A DNA stretch of 64,000 nt from Carex sylvatica (GCA_964058845.1 CAXKVR010000423.1:1-64000), one strand, 5' to 3'. Counted from the stretch's first letter, positions 11,984-24,250 are shown. The notes: a model not told the origin generated them from the sequence alone. Translations and numbers: made by a program.

Positions 11984-12643
11984 TGACTCGACTCCAGCTC
12001 TTTAATCATCTCCTTTCGTGACTCCAGAAACAGAGTTTACAAAGCAATGAACATGCCCAATTTTGAAATTCCGGGCAAGCAAGACCGGAAAAGAAGAAGA
12101 ACCCATTTTGTAAAACTTCACTTATTGATTTTAAAGAATAAAAATAAGGTCACTTCCGTAATACATGTTCACGTGCTTCTTTCTCTTTTACACGGTCCAG
12201 AATTCCCGGAGGGATTCTACTTTTGTCTTAAACCTAATTTTTTTTTTCCTTTTTATTATTTCTTATCGTTCAAAATTTTTAGGTTCCCCCAATAAGAAAA
12301 CGACAAGTGTTTTGCTAGTGCAGGTGCACCTCTTGCACAGAGAAGACGTCCACTACTTTCGGTGTTGCATATTTTGGGGGCCCATTTTCTTTAATCCATA
12401 GGCCCACGAATATGACTGAAATATAGTGAAAGTAAAAATAGCACACCTAGCAATAATTAATAGAAAAGGCTGTCTAATCACAGAAAAAAATTGAATTGCT
12501 ACTTGATGGACTCTGGATAAAGATACAATATGGACCTCCATAATTTTGCCTTTTCATAACTTTACATTTTCTTTTTTGACGTGTTAAATCAGTTAGGTAG
12601 TTTATTGTGACTATTTATTGCATAAATTACCGAAAGTATTTCG
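11984..12643. other. Intergenic flank of the CACTA element
   Basis: No protein family, tRNA or element terminus recognised. Short open frames between 12047 and 12541 have no familiar motif and overlap homopolymer-rich DNA. Confidence 0.5.
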
Positions 12644-12793
12644 GTAGCTGGTAGAATTATTGAAACAATAAAGAAAGTAGATACTTCCTATGAAAAGATT
12701 TTGAGCCAGAGCCCAAAGACTACTGTTAAGCCACCTTTTGGAGGAAAGCAGATGTTACAAGCCCACTATATAAATTCTCCGATTCAAAATTAA
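12644..12793 (+). pseudogene. Unidentified exon-like open stretch, 49 codons
   Basis: A forward frame runs from 12644 to a TAA at 12791-12793. It encodes a basic, polar peptide with RIIETIKKVDTSYEKIL and KPPFGGKQMLQ and is preceded by an acceptor-like 'ttcggtag'. Composition looks protein-like, unlike the AT-rich surroundings, but there is no Met and no recognised family. Probably a gene relic or the tail exon of a decayed element. Confidence 0.25.
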
Positions 12794-14055
12794 GATTTTC
12801 TTAAGAGAGCGAAACAAGTTGAGTCAGCTTAAATTCCGAACCAATTTGTTTGTAGTTGGGGAAATCTGATGTTGTGTCCGAACCGCACGAAAATGCAAAT
12901 TGTCCTTGTGAACTTTAATGTTGATCGGATGGTTCCGATATGGCAACAGACCAATTACTTTATCAACCTATCTGACTCAATTTGGATAAAAATAATTCAT
13001 ACTTAGCGTCATCGGTATCCGATACATTTCGCTCATCTATCCGTGTAAAAAAAAGACACCACCTTATCACACATCATAATCACCCGTCATAAACTCATAA
13101 TGCTTCCTTTTCTAAAGAGTTCCAGAATTTCCCGACATTTTTAAAAATACTTTAAAAAAATATATATTAAAAATAACAGAGTTGAATTTGAAATTTTAAA
13201 AATGTCCAAACCGTTCTATTTTTCAGCGGTCAAGAATTAAAATTTCTAACTACCCCATTTCCGGATGGACTCTAATTCAACCTCGAACGCTAGAAACTCG
13301 TTATTGGCATTTAATTGCTGAAAAAATGGATTTCAAACGAGCCAATCCAATTTCTATTGATATAAATTAGGGGAGTATTGAGGGCATTATTTGAGATTTT
13401 GAGAGCTGAAAGAATTTTTTTTTTCTAAGTATCAATTTTGTTCTTGTACTCTCTCTTTCTTATCTATCACAATTAATTATGTCATGATTAATATAAAAGT
13501 TAATAAAAAAAATTAACAACCTTACAGAAAAGGAAAAAAAAAAAAAATTGGTAACAATTTTTGCTTAGCACGCTCAAGCTATGCATGCTCCTTTTTAAAA
13601 AAAATGGGAATTGTATTAGTCAGTATTGCCTATTGACAAATATAATATGTATTTTATATTTTTACTTTGATCTCGACACCATTTTACATTTTAACAATTG
13701 TAATACATCTGAGTAATTATGTTAATAATTAACACATTAAATTAGTGCTTTTAGAGTGGATTCAAACGAGCCAATCCAATTTCCATAATTGTCATTACGT
13801 AATCAATTTGAATTCGAGCTTGATTATGCCACTTGGAGCTCAAAAGAACAACTTTTGAGCATTGTCTTTTCTTTTTCTTTTTTTTAAAAATAAAAATAAA
13901 GGTCAAGTCCTTATTTGATTTTTATGATAAAGAAGTTACATGGGGTTTGTGATATCAAATGGATTATAAAGAAAGAAGCTCAAAACAATTTAGCAATTTG
14001 GGAAACTAAAAGTAAAACAAAAGGTAACATGAAGGTTTAGAAGAAAAAAAAAAAA
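12794..14055. other. AT-rich intergenic sequence
   Basis: No gene recognised. The phrase 'tcaaacgagccaatccaatt' occurs twice in direct orientation, at about 13332 and 13762, which points to a duplicated unclassified repeat. Confidence 0.5.
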
Positions 14056-14766
14056 CTCAGTAGATGCACCGGTATCTCCGAAACTTTTTAGTTACCACTT
14101 TAATAATTCCAAATTAAACAAAAATCATTCAAAATTTCAAATTTCAGTTTTTACCACCCATGGGTCTTCAGTTCGGGGCACCAATATTTTTTTTTAGTTC
14201 TATTCTAAATTGTTTGAAATTTTTAGACTAATTTTTTTTTTCTATTCTGCGTATAATTTGTAATATAAAACGTTCATTATTTGGGCGTATAATTTGTAGC
14301 AATTTACGCAACAACTTACTTAGTACAAAACGCTGCTCAGATTGTGCGTATAATTTGTTGTAGTAATTTTTAGTTCAAATTTAGTCCAAAATTTTATTTA
14401 TTAAATAGGTGTGTTTTATTTTCTACAATTTCACCGTCAAATTTTATGTGTATATATAATTCTAAATAACACAAAATAAAATAAAATAGAATAGAAAAAA
14501 AATTAGTCCAAATATTTCAAACAATTCATAACATAACTCTAAAAAAAAATTAGTGCGCTTCCTGAGAATGCGCACCAAAAATTAAAAATCATAAAAAAGA
14601 AAGATTTAGTGTGCTTCCTCAGTCCGCGCATCAAAAAATTTGATGTGCAGACTAAGTACACGTAGATGGTAAAAAGTAAAATTTAAAGAGATGAGTGATG
14701 TTTGTTTAATTTGTATTAATTGAGATGCTAGCTAAAAAAATTTCTGCCGATATCTCAACTGAGTTT
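14056..14766. mobile_element. Imperfect foldback (MITE-like) element, ~710 bp
   Basis: The left arm (about 14056-14250) pairs with the right arm (about 14485-14766). Matching landmarks include 'ccaaattaaacaaaaatcat', 'cagtttttaccacc' and 'tagactaatttttttttt' on the left against their complements on the right. The outer ends share 'aactcagt...gatatc'. The central 235 bp contain three copies of 'gcgtataatttgt'. The arms have diverged by roughly a quarter and no clean target duplication was found, so the superfamily is undetermined. Confidence 0.6.
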
Positions 14767-14810
14767 GTTCGTCCATACAGCTAGCACTCGCCATGCTTCA
14801 TTTGATTGCC

Positions 14811-14986
14811 ATTACCCATACAAATTTTTAAAATAGTCAATTTTCTCATGAAAACTCTATAATATCTAATATCTCTGTAAAAATTAATAATTCTTTCTTC
14901 TGTCTCTTTTTATTTAATTATTTTAGAACTAAAATTGATAAATATACCCTCCTTCTCGTTCACTCTTTTACTGTAGCAACCGTAAT
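14811..14986 (-). mobile_element. Short MITE, copy A
   Basis: It is the reverse complement of the sequence at 25588-25806, with shared phrases 'aaatttgtatgggta', 'attgactattttgaaaa', 'aaaataattaaata' and 'gttgctacagtaaa'. The two copies lie on either side of the 15299-24753 MULE in opposite orientations. Class unknown. Confidence 0.65.
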
Positions 14987-15289
14987 TAACAAAAGATGTA
15001 CGCTAAATGGTCAAAATAAGGCAGCTTGATCCCAGAGCTTCTTATGAGAAATGAATATCTTTATCCCGACCTCTTTTGTCTCATCTCTACCTTTTTTCCT
15101 TTCAATTCTTTCAGACCTATACAAATCAACTATTTGCTCACGAATTGTTGTCAAATTACCGTACTTTGCCATTTTCAACTGATTAAGATTTCAAGGAATG
15201 AAATCTGGTGCGATCCAAATTTGATAAATGGTATCTTGAAATCTCTATTTTTTTAAATCTAAGCGTTCAACTTTTTATGTGCACGCATC

Positions 15290-15298
15290 TCCAAATAG
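15290..15298. repeat. Left target-site duplication of the MULE (TCCAAATAG)
   Basis: The nine bases TCCAAATAG immediately precede the left terminal repeat and recur exactly at 24754-24762 after the right one. A 9-bp duplication is the signature of Mutator-type insertion. Confidence 0.97.
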
Positions 15299-15530
15299 CC
15301 GAAATTTTTATAAATGTCCCAAAAAATTAATAAATTACGCAATCTACCCTATTTTTTATAAAAATTCGGAATGTACCCAGTTCGGTTAACGGTCCACCGG
15401 AAAACTGATTTCTTTCGGGTTTCCATTCGCTGGACCCGCACCAAACACACCGGTTAACCGTTTACCGGATCCATACCAAAAAACCGGTTAACCAATAACC
15501 GGATATAAAACCGGTTAACCGTGCCCCGGA
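15299..15530 (+). repeat. Left terminal inverted repeat of the MULE
   Basis: The first ~170 bp match the complement of the right end with only occasional differences (for example 'tgtacccag' against 'tgtatccag'). Beyond that, both ends carry several copies of the palindromic core GGTTAACC in 'ccggttaaccg', continuing on the left to about 15645. Confidence 0.95.
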
Positions 15531-16508
15531 AAGCGGTGAATTTGGTTGATCCGGTTAACGGTGGACCAGAAAAGATGTGAATTTAATTGATCCGGTTAAC
15601 AGTGGACCGGAAATAGAATTAATTATTTTTTTTCCGGTTAACAGAATAGTGGAAATCTCATTTCGATTGGTTATATAATCAGCAGATTTCATACTACTCT
15701 GACGGAGAATCAGAGTTTCAGACTCTACGAAAAAAATGTAAGTTTATTTTTTATTAATAAAATTATATAAGTTATTATTATTTTTAAATATTTCAATAAC
15801 TAGATTTTTAATTAATTTGTATTAATTTTTATAGCTGTATTTTTTATTTGAAAGACATGACTTTTTATTATCGACCAGATTAACTATTAAATTATTATTC
15901 ATCTTAATATGTAAATTTTTTATTTTTCAAAATATTCTTCAAATTATTTGAAGAATAAAACGAGGATCAATGTGTTCAATAATTTCCACTGAATAAATAT
16001 ATTTCTAAAAATGATAAAAAAATTTCAATGACTTATACTTAAATTTGTACTCTTTTAAAGGAATAAATTAGTACTTTTTTTCAATATGTACTTAAATTTG
16101 TACTTTTTTTCAATGACTTGTACCTAAATTTTTTTAAAACATCCTAAAAATTACTCCTTAATACTTAATCATTCATACAAAAATAAATTAGTAAATTATT
16201 AGCTATCTATATTTTTTTCTTTTATCTATATTTTTTAGCTATATAGATTTTTTTGAACTTATGTTAATTTTTTTTTAACACAATCACACTTAGACGGAGA
16301 GAAAAGAAGACACTCGGGCAAAGATAAAGGAAGAGAAAAAAGAAAAAAGAAAAAAGAAAAAGGTAATTTTTTATTAATTTGTAAATTATTTAGTTTTACA
16401 AATTATGTTATTTTATTATTTAATTTGTTATAAAATGTAGTTTATTATTTTTTATCCAGGTGTGGTTTTAAAATTATAGTTTGTTATTCAGACGAATCAA
16501 AACAAAAA

Positions 16509-19108
16509 ATGACCGTCATCTGTGTGAGAATTTTTGTTGGAGGAGAAATCCTGTACAATGATGACGGGGTTTTTTACAGCACCCGACCTAAATACTCATT
16601 ACCTATAACCATGGAGCATAACTTTGATTATCTCCAAAGTGAGATTTATAAACTGATTGGGTATACCGTTAGTGAAGCAAATATGGAAATCCAAGCCAGG
16701 TTTAATATGTCTACCGATGGCCAACGTGACTATCAATTGGTACCAATAACAAACCAGCAATCGTTCGAATTGATTTTAGGAATTTTGGCGTCTTTTTCAC
16801 AAAGGGTCCCGATTCTAGAGTTATTTGTAGAATTGGAACCGAACCATACCGGTTTTAATTCCCAATCAAATATGAACAGTCAGATACCTGAAACTCGATC
16901 TCGACCCAGTACGAGTAGGAACCCTGAACCCATAACTCGATCCCGACCCAGTACCAGTCATAATCCTGAACCCACAACTCGATCTCGACCCAGTACCAGT
17001 CGGGTTCGTAGACCAGTACCGATTCCAGATTTTGTACCACCTGTGGATGCGATTGATGATGACAGTTTGGAGAGCGGGGATGAGATGCTCTCAGATGAGT
17101 CATCAGGTTCCGACAATGACGTTAGAGCAATCAGACGGTCACAATCACGTAACCCGATAACTGGTCAGGACGATATGAGACATCCAGTTGATAGTTTCAA
17201 TGACATATCTGGTTTTCGACCTGCAGATATCAATTTTTTCAGCAGCTCAACCAGAACATTCGACAATCCATTAGCCAAAGGCCAAGTGTTTGAGTCAAAA
17301 GCGGCTTTAAGGGTAGCAATAAATGAGTTTCATATCCGAAATAATTATGAATGTTTGGTTTCTAAAAGCAGAGATAATTTTTGCAAATTCAAGTTATCCG
17401 CGAAGCTTAACGGCCTTTCAGGATCTTGGATTATTACCAAACAAGCAATGCCTCATGTATGCAAAGCACCGGCAACACGTGCTGATCATCGTCAGCTTAC
17501 TGCAGAGATGATTGCCCTATCAATTGATGATGCAATTAGAAAGGATGTGTGCGCGCCTATAAATCATATCCGCGATTTGGTGAAAAAAGAGTACAAAAAT
17601 GTAACACCTAAGTACAACAAATTATGGCGAGGCCGTGAGCTTGCTATTGCAAATTTGTTTGGTAGTTGGGAGAACTCGTACAACTTGCTTATTCCACTTT
17701 TGGAAGCCATACAAAGAAATAATCCAGGAACCAAATATTGTGTGACCTCGACCCCTATTGACGGAGAAACTGACAGGTATTTCAATCAAGCCGCATGGGC
17801 ATATGGGCCTTGTATTGCAGCGCTGCCGTTCCTCAGACCAGTGATTAGCATCGATGCTTGTTTCATGTCGGGACGGTACCAAGGTAGATTGCTAATGGCA
17901 TGTATGTACGATGCGGAGAACCAATTACTTCCATTGGCTTTTGCAATTGTGGAGAAAGAAAGCGCAGAAAACTGAGGGTTTTTTATGAGATGGTTGCGAT
18001 TGGAAGTAATTGGAGATAATCATTTTTTTGTGTCATCTCGGATAGACATTTGGGAATTAAATCCGTGTTCCAGAGTTCACTTCTCGGATGGGATGAGTCT
18101 ACCGACCAATGTGTCCATCGGTATTGTTCTCAACATGTTGCCGAGAACCTCTTCAAGCACGTGGGGCGGAACAGAGATGTCAGTGATAGGTTCAAAATTG
18201 GAGTAAACAAATGCAAACCTAGGAGATTGACAGAGATGTTTGAAGACTTCGAAGTTGGTTGTCCAGAGGCTATCGATTATCTTAACAAGGTGGGTAAGAG
18301 GGATCCTAACGATGAAGACGAGCTACCATGTCCGGATAAACTGTATCAAGCAATGGACGGAGGTCACCGATGGGAAATAATGACAACAAATGGGTCGGAG
18401 TCACTGAATGCCGTTTCCAAAATTAGTCGGCGCTTGCCGGTTGCAGCAATCGTGGAGGACACGTTTTATAAGTTGAATAGATGGTTTTATGAACGGCGGA
18501 ACAAAGCTTTAATGAGACTTCAACGAGGTGAGTTGTGGTCCGAAAGGGTAAGTGAGTTATTGCAAAAGCGTATCAATAAATCTCTGAACATGACTGTGAT
18601 TCCTTACGGTAGATACATTGGAGTTTTTGAGGTCATGGTTAGGGGTGAAAAAATTCCTGCAAGGCGTAATCAGCCAAGACTTGAGTATACCCGTAGAGAT
18701 TTCGGGTATAGAGTTGTTGTCAGGGATAACAATAAGGCTGAGTGTGAATGTCAGAAGCCCCAACTGACCGGTATACCATGTTCTCATTTCATGGCAGTGG
18801 TCCGAGAAATGAAATATGATGAAAATTTATACGTCAGCCCCTTGTACAGTTCGTCAATACTGGAACAAACATGGAGTGCATGTTTTGAACCTAAAGACAA
18901 CCAAAATGAATGGCCTGAATACAACGGCCCCAAAATTAAACCTGAGAGCAGATTGATCAAAAAAGGAAGGAGACGGCACAACCGCATACCGATGGAAATG
19001 GACAGAATGCAGGGTCGAAGACTCGGACATCAGGCTCATCGAGAGACAATTGATCGGAATGCAGCAGGTACAATTGATCAGCTAATTAGAAATATCTATT
19101 CAAGATAA
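16509..19108 (+). pseudogene. MURA-type MULE transposase, disrupted
   Basis: Catalyses cut-and-paste transposition of Mutator-like elements in the nucleus. The N-terminal open frame (16509-17975, 488 codons) holds a linker with repeated RSRPSTSR/H units, a MuDR-type DNA-binding region (from about residue 255, KGQVFESKAALRVAINEFHI) and the start of the MULE catalytic core (VISIDACFMSGRYQG, first catalytic Asp). The C-terminal frame (open 18050-19108) continues with SDRHLGIKS, the TNGSESLN region and a SWIM zinc finger (CECQKP....IPCSHF). Two lesions separate the halves: an in-frame TGA at 17973-17975 where the family has Trp, and a one-base loss in the T run at about 18023-18029. Combined length (~860 codons) is normal for the family. 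Context: within the MULE terminal repeats. Confidence 0.93.
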
Positions 19109-19144
19109 ATTTAGAATTTAATACATGTTGTACTTGTAATGTAG

Positions 19145-19480
19145 AGGAGGCAGCAAGACAGGCAGAGGCCGGACCATCGTCGTCGAGAAGGTCAGGAAAG
19201 GGATCTTACAGCAGATCTCAAACAGGGCCATCTGAAGCACGAAGGATGAGCACATCTGACGCAGGAAGGAGGAGCATATTTGAAACAGGAATGAGCACCA
19301 CATCTGAAGCAGGAAGGAGAAGTACATCTTCAACAAGGCCATCTAGTACAGCTAACCAGTCGCAAATAGGGCCATTTGGTACAGCTAACCAGCAGGAAGG
19401 ATCAGAGCAACCAGCAAGAAGAAGTGCATCTGGTCCGTCCATCTTTGGATTTCGTCTTAATCTGCATCGTAGAGGATAAA
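19145..19480 (+). pseudogene. Ser/Arg-rich downstream frame of the MULE (possible transposase C-terminal exon)
   Basis: After an acceptor-like 'taatgtag', a frame begins EEAARQAEAGPSSSRRSG and runs to a TAA at 19478-19480 with repeated TSEAGRRS-type units and the end GFRLNLHRRG. It starts just 37 bp after the stop of the transposase second half. A spliced junction is plausible, but the expected donor near 19105 reads 'caagat' rather than 'gt', so the link may be lost or may never have existed. Low-complexity and likely disordered; no domain recognised. Confidence 0.45.
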
Positions 19481-19650
19481 CTTGCGAATTATTTTATGTT
19501 TTAACTATTTTGTAACATAAATAGTGTTATGTTGTTTTATTTTATGTACTGTACTGGTTTGTATAATTGTATGTAATTGTAGTATTCATTACCGTACAAT
19601 TATTCTATGTTTACTGTACGATTAGTCTATGTTTGATTTTGTTATTAAAC

Positions 19651-19959
19651 ATGATGAAAAATAGCAAAAGAGGTACTGAAGATGCCAAATGTCACTGTAA
19701 GGAAATACTTCTTTTGAAAAGATTTGGTATCCAATTACCTACTGAAAATCCACCCCTTTCAGACGAGGACTTTCTTGAAAATCCATACCCCAAAAAAAAT
19801 AAAATTGATGAAGAACCTCCAACAACAGACGATGAGTTTGTTCCGTGTACTTATACTGGTAAGGCGAGCACATCATCGGTTGCCACTAATCAGAAGCCGG
19901 ATGCTAAGAAGACTACTGGTAAGAAGTCGATTGGTAAGAAATCGGTTGGTAAGAAATAG
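19651..19959 (+). CDS. Small Lys-rich protein of the MULE, 102 aa, function unknown
   Basis: The start codon chosen is the first of two consecutive ATGs at 19651, after an AT-rich leader; a longer frame from 19567 would add an unconvincing hydrophobic stretch. The product has a polar N-terminus (KCHCKEILLLKRFGIQL), an acidic Pro-rich middle (PPLSDEDFLENPYPKK) and a basic tail of GKKS repeats (GKKSIGKKSVGKK) resembling a nuclear localisation signal. It sits between the transposase and the end of the convergent plant-mobile-domain gene. No family recognised; it might be a further transposase-downstream exon. Confidence 0.4.
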   Translation: MMKNSKRGTEDAKCHCKEILLLKRFGIQLPTENPPLSDEDFLENPYPKKNKIDEEPPTTDDEFVPCTYTGKASTSSVATNQKPDAKKTTGKKSIGKKSVGKK

Positions 19960-20237
19960 CAACCGTATTTTTTTTATTCTTTTATATTATATAAGATGTT
20001 TCTTCTTATTGTGTATGATGAAGGAGGAGCAACTGTATTTTTATTATTTGTAAATCTAGTCGTCACGTTTTTTTTCTACACTATTTTTTTGTTTGTTATG
20101 TAAAACATAAAATATAAAACATAAAACAAAAAAACTAAGACATAATAAAACATGAAATATAATAAAACATAAAACATAATAAAATAAAACATAATAAAAT
20201 AACACAAAATAAAATATGAAATAGATAAAATATAAGA

Positions 20238-23200
20238 TCAACGGTCGGGAATATGACCGGGATAATCGGAATGCGAGAAGCGCTGTCTCCGATGGCGCTG
20301 CATGTGACCCCTGCCTAGCGGTTCTTCTTCTTGGCTACCCTCAGGTGGACGTGGAGTCTCATCAAGTGAATGAGATGTGGATGCCCCTGCATCACCACCA
20401 GGTGGACGAGATGTCGATGCCCCTGCATTTTATGTTGCATTACTTTTTTATTATAACACCCTAAGTTAGAAAAAAAAAGTCAAGCTCACCTGCGTCACCA
20501 GTACCGACAGATGGACCTCCTAGAAGCCAGCTAGTCGTATGAACCTCACGCTCACGCTGCAAAGTATCCATAGATAGTCGTTGGGCATACTCCACATCCT
20601 CTTGAGTCTGCGCATCCAAAAAATCATCAAAGGTGCGTGTGCCAAATCCCTGCGCCTGATATTCTGCCCAAGACGGATCGTGTCCACTTTGATCCTGATT
20701 GACATGGAACCGCATACACATTTTTAATTCCTAAAAAAATACATGTAATTCATTTAATATACTTCTTCTGAACGAAGTATATACCTGTCCGAGATCAATG
20801 CCGTAGCTCGGTCCACGCGGCTGAAAAAGACTTTCCGGATGCCAAGCTTGCGTCCCCTGATCCTGAGGTATCTACAATTGAAGGTTAGTTTCATAAGTTG
20901 TGGTTTATAAACAAATTTGTCTAAGCCATGCTACAAAATTACCTGTCCGGGGTCTGCGGCTGAATACGGAGGATTTACCGGTGCAAATGCTTCCTGGTGG
21001 ATGTATTTTCTCCATTCCGTGCCGTCGTATAACCAATCCTTAAAAGGATCTGGGCCTTCGAATCTAGGTGGATCAGGATATGGGTACACCCCAATAGGAG
21101 TAGGCTCGTCCGATGGAATTGCTTCCCAGTTTTCCGGAACCTCTGCTTCATCCATCAATTGTCGCGCACGTGGACCGTAACCTGTATCACAGCAGAGACG
21201 CCAGCCTGTCCTCATTAATTTTTTTCCAACCTTACGCCACCCCTTGGTGAAGAACATCTTGACACCGTGCGCCAACTCTCCAATCCCAGTCAACGCCTGT
21301 ACATAAACAGTTTCAATTTTAGCAATTATGAGTTACAAATAACTGAACCAATGAGAATAGCAAGTAAAAATATTTACAGTCCGAGTGATAAGTGGTCCGT
21401 GGGGAATGTGTCCAGTCGGCCCATGCTCTACTCTGGGGAGCTGCATCGTACGATCCATTCCTTCCACGTGCTGGTCAAACAGATAAACAGAGGCTATACA
21501 TCTCTTCTGGTACCACTTGCGATAACGTGGAAGGTCATTTTGGTCAAACGAGCGACATTCTCTAATTACTTGCGCCTCATATGCAGTAGCCAACTGAACA
21601 TATGTCACGTGTTTTGTGGCCCAGGACTCGTTCTTCTTTGAGCCCAACATTAACCTGTTCACAATTTTATCACAACTTAATACCAAAATTAACTAACATA
21701 AATAAGAAAAGTAACAATGAGTAAACCTTACTTGTGCAACTCAACGTGCGTGTGCCTATTCAGTGGATCTGGCACCGGAATCTCTTGAAACAATCCGAAT
21801 TGTCGCATGCAGCGATCGGGGTAAGTATGCTCAACGATCCAATAAAATATCAATGGACCACGATACAAGTAGTAGGGCTGATAAATTTAGTAAAAATGTG
21901 AGTTATAAATTATAAGTACAGTGACATCTAAGTAAATTATAACTTGATTGAAACATACCTTTCCCGCCTGAGTCACTGTCGGAAGCTAGTTGTAGACCCT
22001 TCCGTAGGGCTCCCAATTTACACGATCCTCCGTCAAACTCTGAATCTGGCCCCGCGGGATACGTGCACCCTGGGTCTTGAAGTGGGAGGATGCGTTGTAC
22101 TTGTGCGGACCACACCATTTGTACGCAAAAGATGCGCATGTGTCAAGTGTTGGAGCACCCCAGACAGGTTCCCAGTTTTTAGTTTGAGGCTCAGGCCGGT
22201 GAACTGAAAAACGAGTCCACGACCAGTGCTGCAGAAGCATCACCGGACCATGCATAGATCCTCTCCCGGGGTCGGTAGCGACACATAGATGCCGATACAG
22301 ATACACAAGAACTGCTCCACCCCAATTATACTGTACCGGCTGGTCCAAATCCACAATTAGATCGAGATACCACAGCGGTATCCCGTCCCCCCCACTGTCC
22401 ACGAACAAACTTGACGACATCAGGTCCAAGATATATGCACGGACATACCTAGCAAAATTCAATACAATGTGAGTACATTATTGATAGGCTAAAACACAAA
22501 TAAATTGATAGTCGTTGTATATATATATATAATATTTACCACTTCAGTATTTGATCGTCGCGATCTACCGGTAGCGTCTTGAATCGTTCACGAAATTTAG
22601 ATTTCAGAAAAGTCAACTCCATTGTTTTCTCATTTCCCTCATGTCCCCGTTTTTTCATAAGATCACTCTGCTCATGCTCTTTTATCCCTAACAATTCGAA
22701 GAGCCGACCTTTTGCAATCCTCCCGTCTGCACTCCCCGTCACTGGGACCCCCGTAATAGGCAAACCCCACAAACAGCTCACGTCTTCTAACGTAACTGTA
22801 ATTTATCAAATAAACAAATATAAATTTCTTCATTTCAATTGTCACTAAATTATCACAAAGCAGATATGTATTTGAAGTACAAAACTTGTAGTTAATACCT
22901 GTCATCTCTCCAAATGGAAGATGAAAGGTGTGCGTCTCAGGACGCCATCGCTCCACAAGTCCGTGTATTAGCGCCGCATCTATTTTTTTTTGAGGCATTA
23001 CTGCGATCTGGTATAAACCCAATCGAATCAAAAATGGCGCGTATGCAACGTGGTATGCAGTCTGACAACGGTAGTGCTTCACGTTTATAACCTCCATTTT
23101 CTATATTACAAAAAATAAAAATTACAAAAATTCAAACAAGATGATATTTCATAAAAAAATAAAGAGTAAATGCTTACCTCATCAGAAGCGAGACACACCC

Positions 23201-23282
23201 TATGATAGTTGTGCGGTATCCACAACAGATCACTAAAATTATCCCGCGCCATATTTACTTCCTCACTGATTTCGTCTGCCAT
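20238..23282 (-). pseudogene. Plant mobile domain (PMD, MAIN-like) gene, ten exons, one premature stop
   Basis: Exons on the minus strand, all with GT-AG junctions and compatible phases: 23178-23282, 22899-23100, 22540-22795, 21959-22448, 21732-21877, 21378-21654, 20943-21296, 20785-20871, 20490-20730, 20238-20422 (2,343 nt, 780 residues). The PMD (about residues 40-450) shows its hallmarks RWRPETHTFHLPFGEMT, VTLEDVSCLWGLPITG, VLVYLYRHLC, LLQHWSWTRF and PDRCMRQFGLFQEIP. The C-terminal third is polar, Gly/Pro-rich and probably disordered. Host PMD proteins such as MAIN and MAIL1 act in silencing and meristem maintenance; others ride in transposons and are often annotated as phosphatase 7 long-form homologs. 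One defect: an in-frame TAG at 21986-21988 in exon 4, where CAG (Gln) is expected. All other exons are open. The gene converges with the transposase inside the MULE. Confidence 0.93.
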
Positions 23283-23299
23283 GCTACAAAATTAATTCA

Positions 23300-24250
23300 A
23301 AGTTAATTCATTATTTTTAAAAAAATTTAACTAATGTAAACTGTTTTACATTTTTGTAATTATATCTAAATCAATTTAAATTATCTAAATTATTGTAAAC
23401 CTATTCGGAACAAATTTGTAATTTTCTAAACTATTTAATACTATTTTAACATTTTCTAAATTTTTCTATACCGTGTTGGAACTTCACTAAATTATTCTAG
23501 ACTATTTTGAAACTTTTTAAATTATTCGGCAACTATTTTAAAATTTTCTAAAATATTCTACACTGTTTTAGAACTTTCTAAATTATTTTTCACCATTTTA
23601 ATATTATACAAATTACTCTAAATCATTTTAAATTTTTTATAAATTATTGTAAACTAATTTGGAACTTTCTAAATTATTCGGGCACCACTTTACATATTTT
23701 TAAATTATTTTATACCATTTTGGAACTTCCTAAATTATTCTACATTATTTTGAAATTATTTTGAAACTTTTCTAAATTATTCTACATTATTTTGCAACTT
23801 TCTAAATTATTCGGACTACCATTTTAAACTTTTCTAAATATTCTAAATCTTTTTCAATTTTTTTTAACTAATATTCTAAACAAATAATATAAATTATTCT
23901 AAATTGTTGAACAAATAATCTAAACAATACTATAAATTCGAAACAATCTAGACAGTATTTCAAATAATTCTAAATTATCTAAACAATATGCCAAATAATC
24001 CTAAATAATCTAAACAATATTCCAAATAATTCAAAACAATCTAAACAATATTTCAAATAATTCTAAATAATATAAACAATATGCAAAATAATCCTAAACA
24101 ATATTCCAAATAATTCAAAACAATCTAAACAATATTTCAAATAATTAAATACAATCTAAACAATATTTCAAATAATTCTAAACAATCAAAACAATATTTT
24201 AAATAATTCTAAACAATTCTAACCAATATTATAAACTATTTTAATACTCT
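23300..24250. repeat. Degenerate AT-rich tandem repeats in the MULE right arm
   Basis: Two related phrases alternate: 'aactttctaaattattc' (about 23390-23850) and 'aaacaatatttcaaataatt' (about 23880-24240), with spacing of roughly 30-40 bp and much drift. The block separates the 5' end of the PMD gene from the right terminal repeat, where its promoter would lie. No coding potential. Confidence 0.75.

Noticed and set aside
20931..21641. Plus-strand open frames opposite the PMD exons
   Set aside because: They overlap exons whose splice sites and domain motifs are on the minus strand; no motif on the plus strand.
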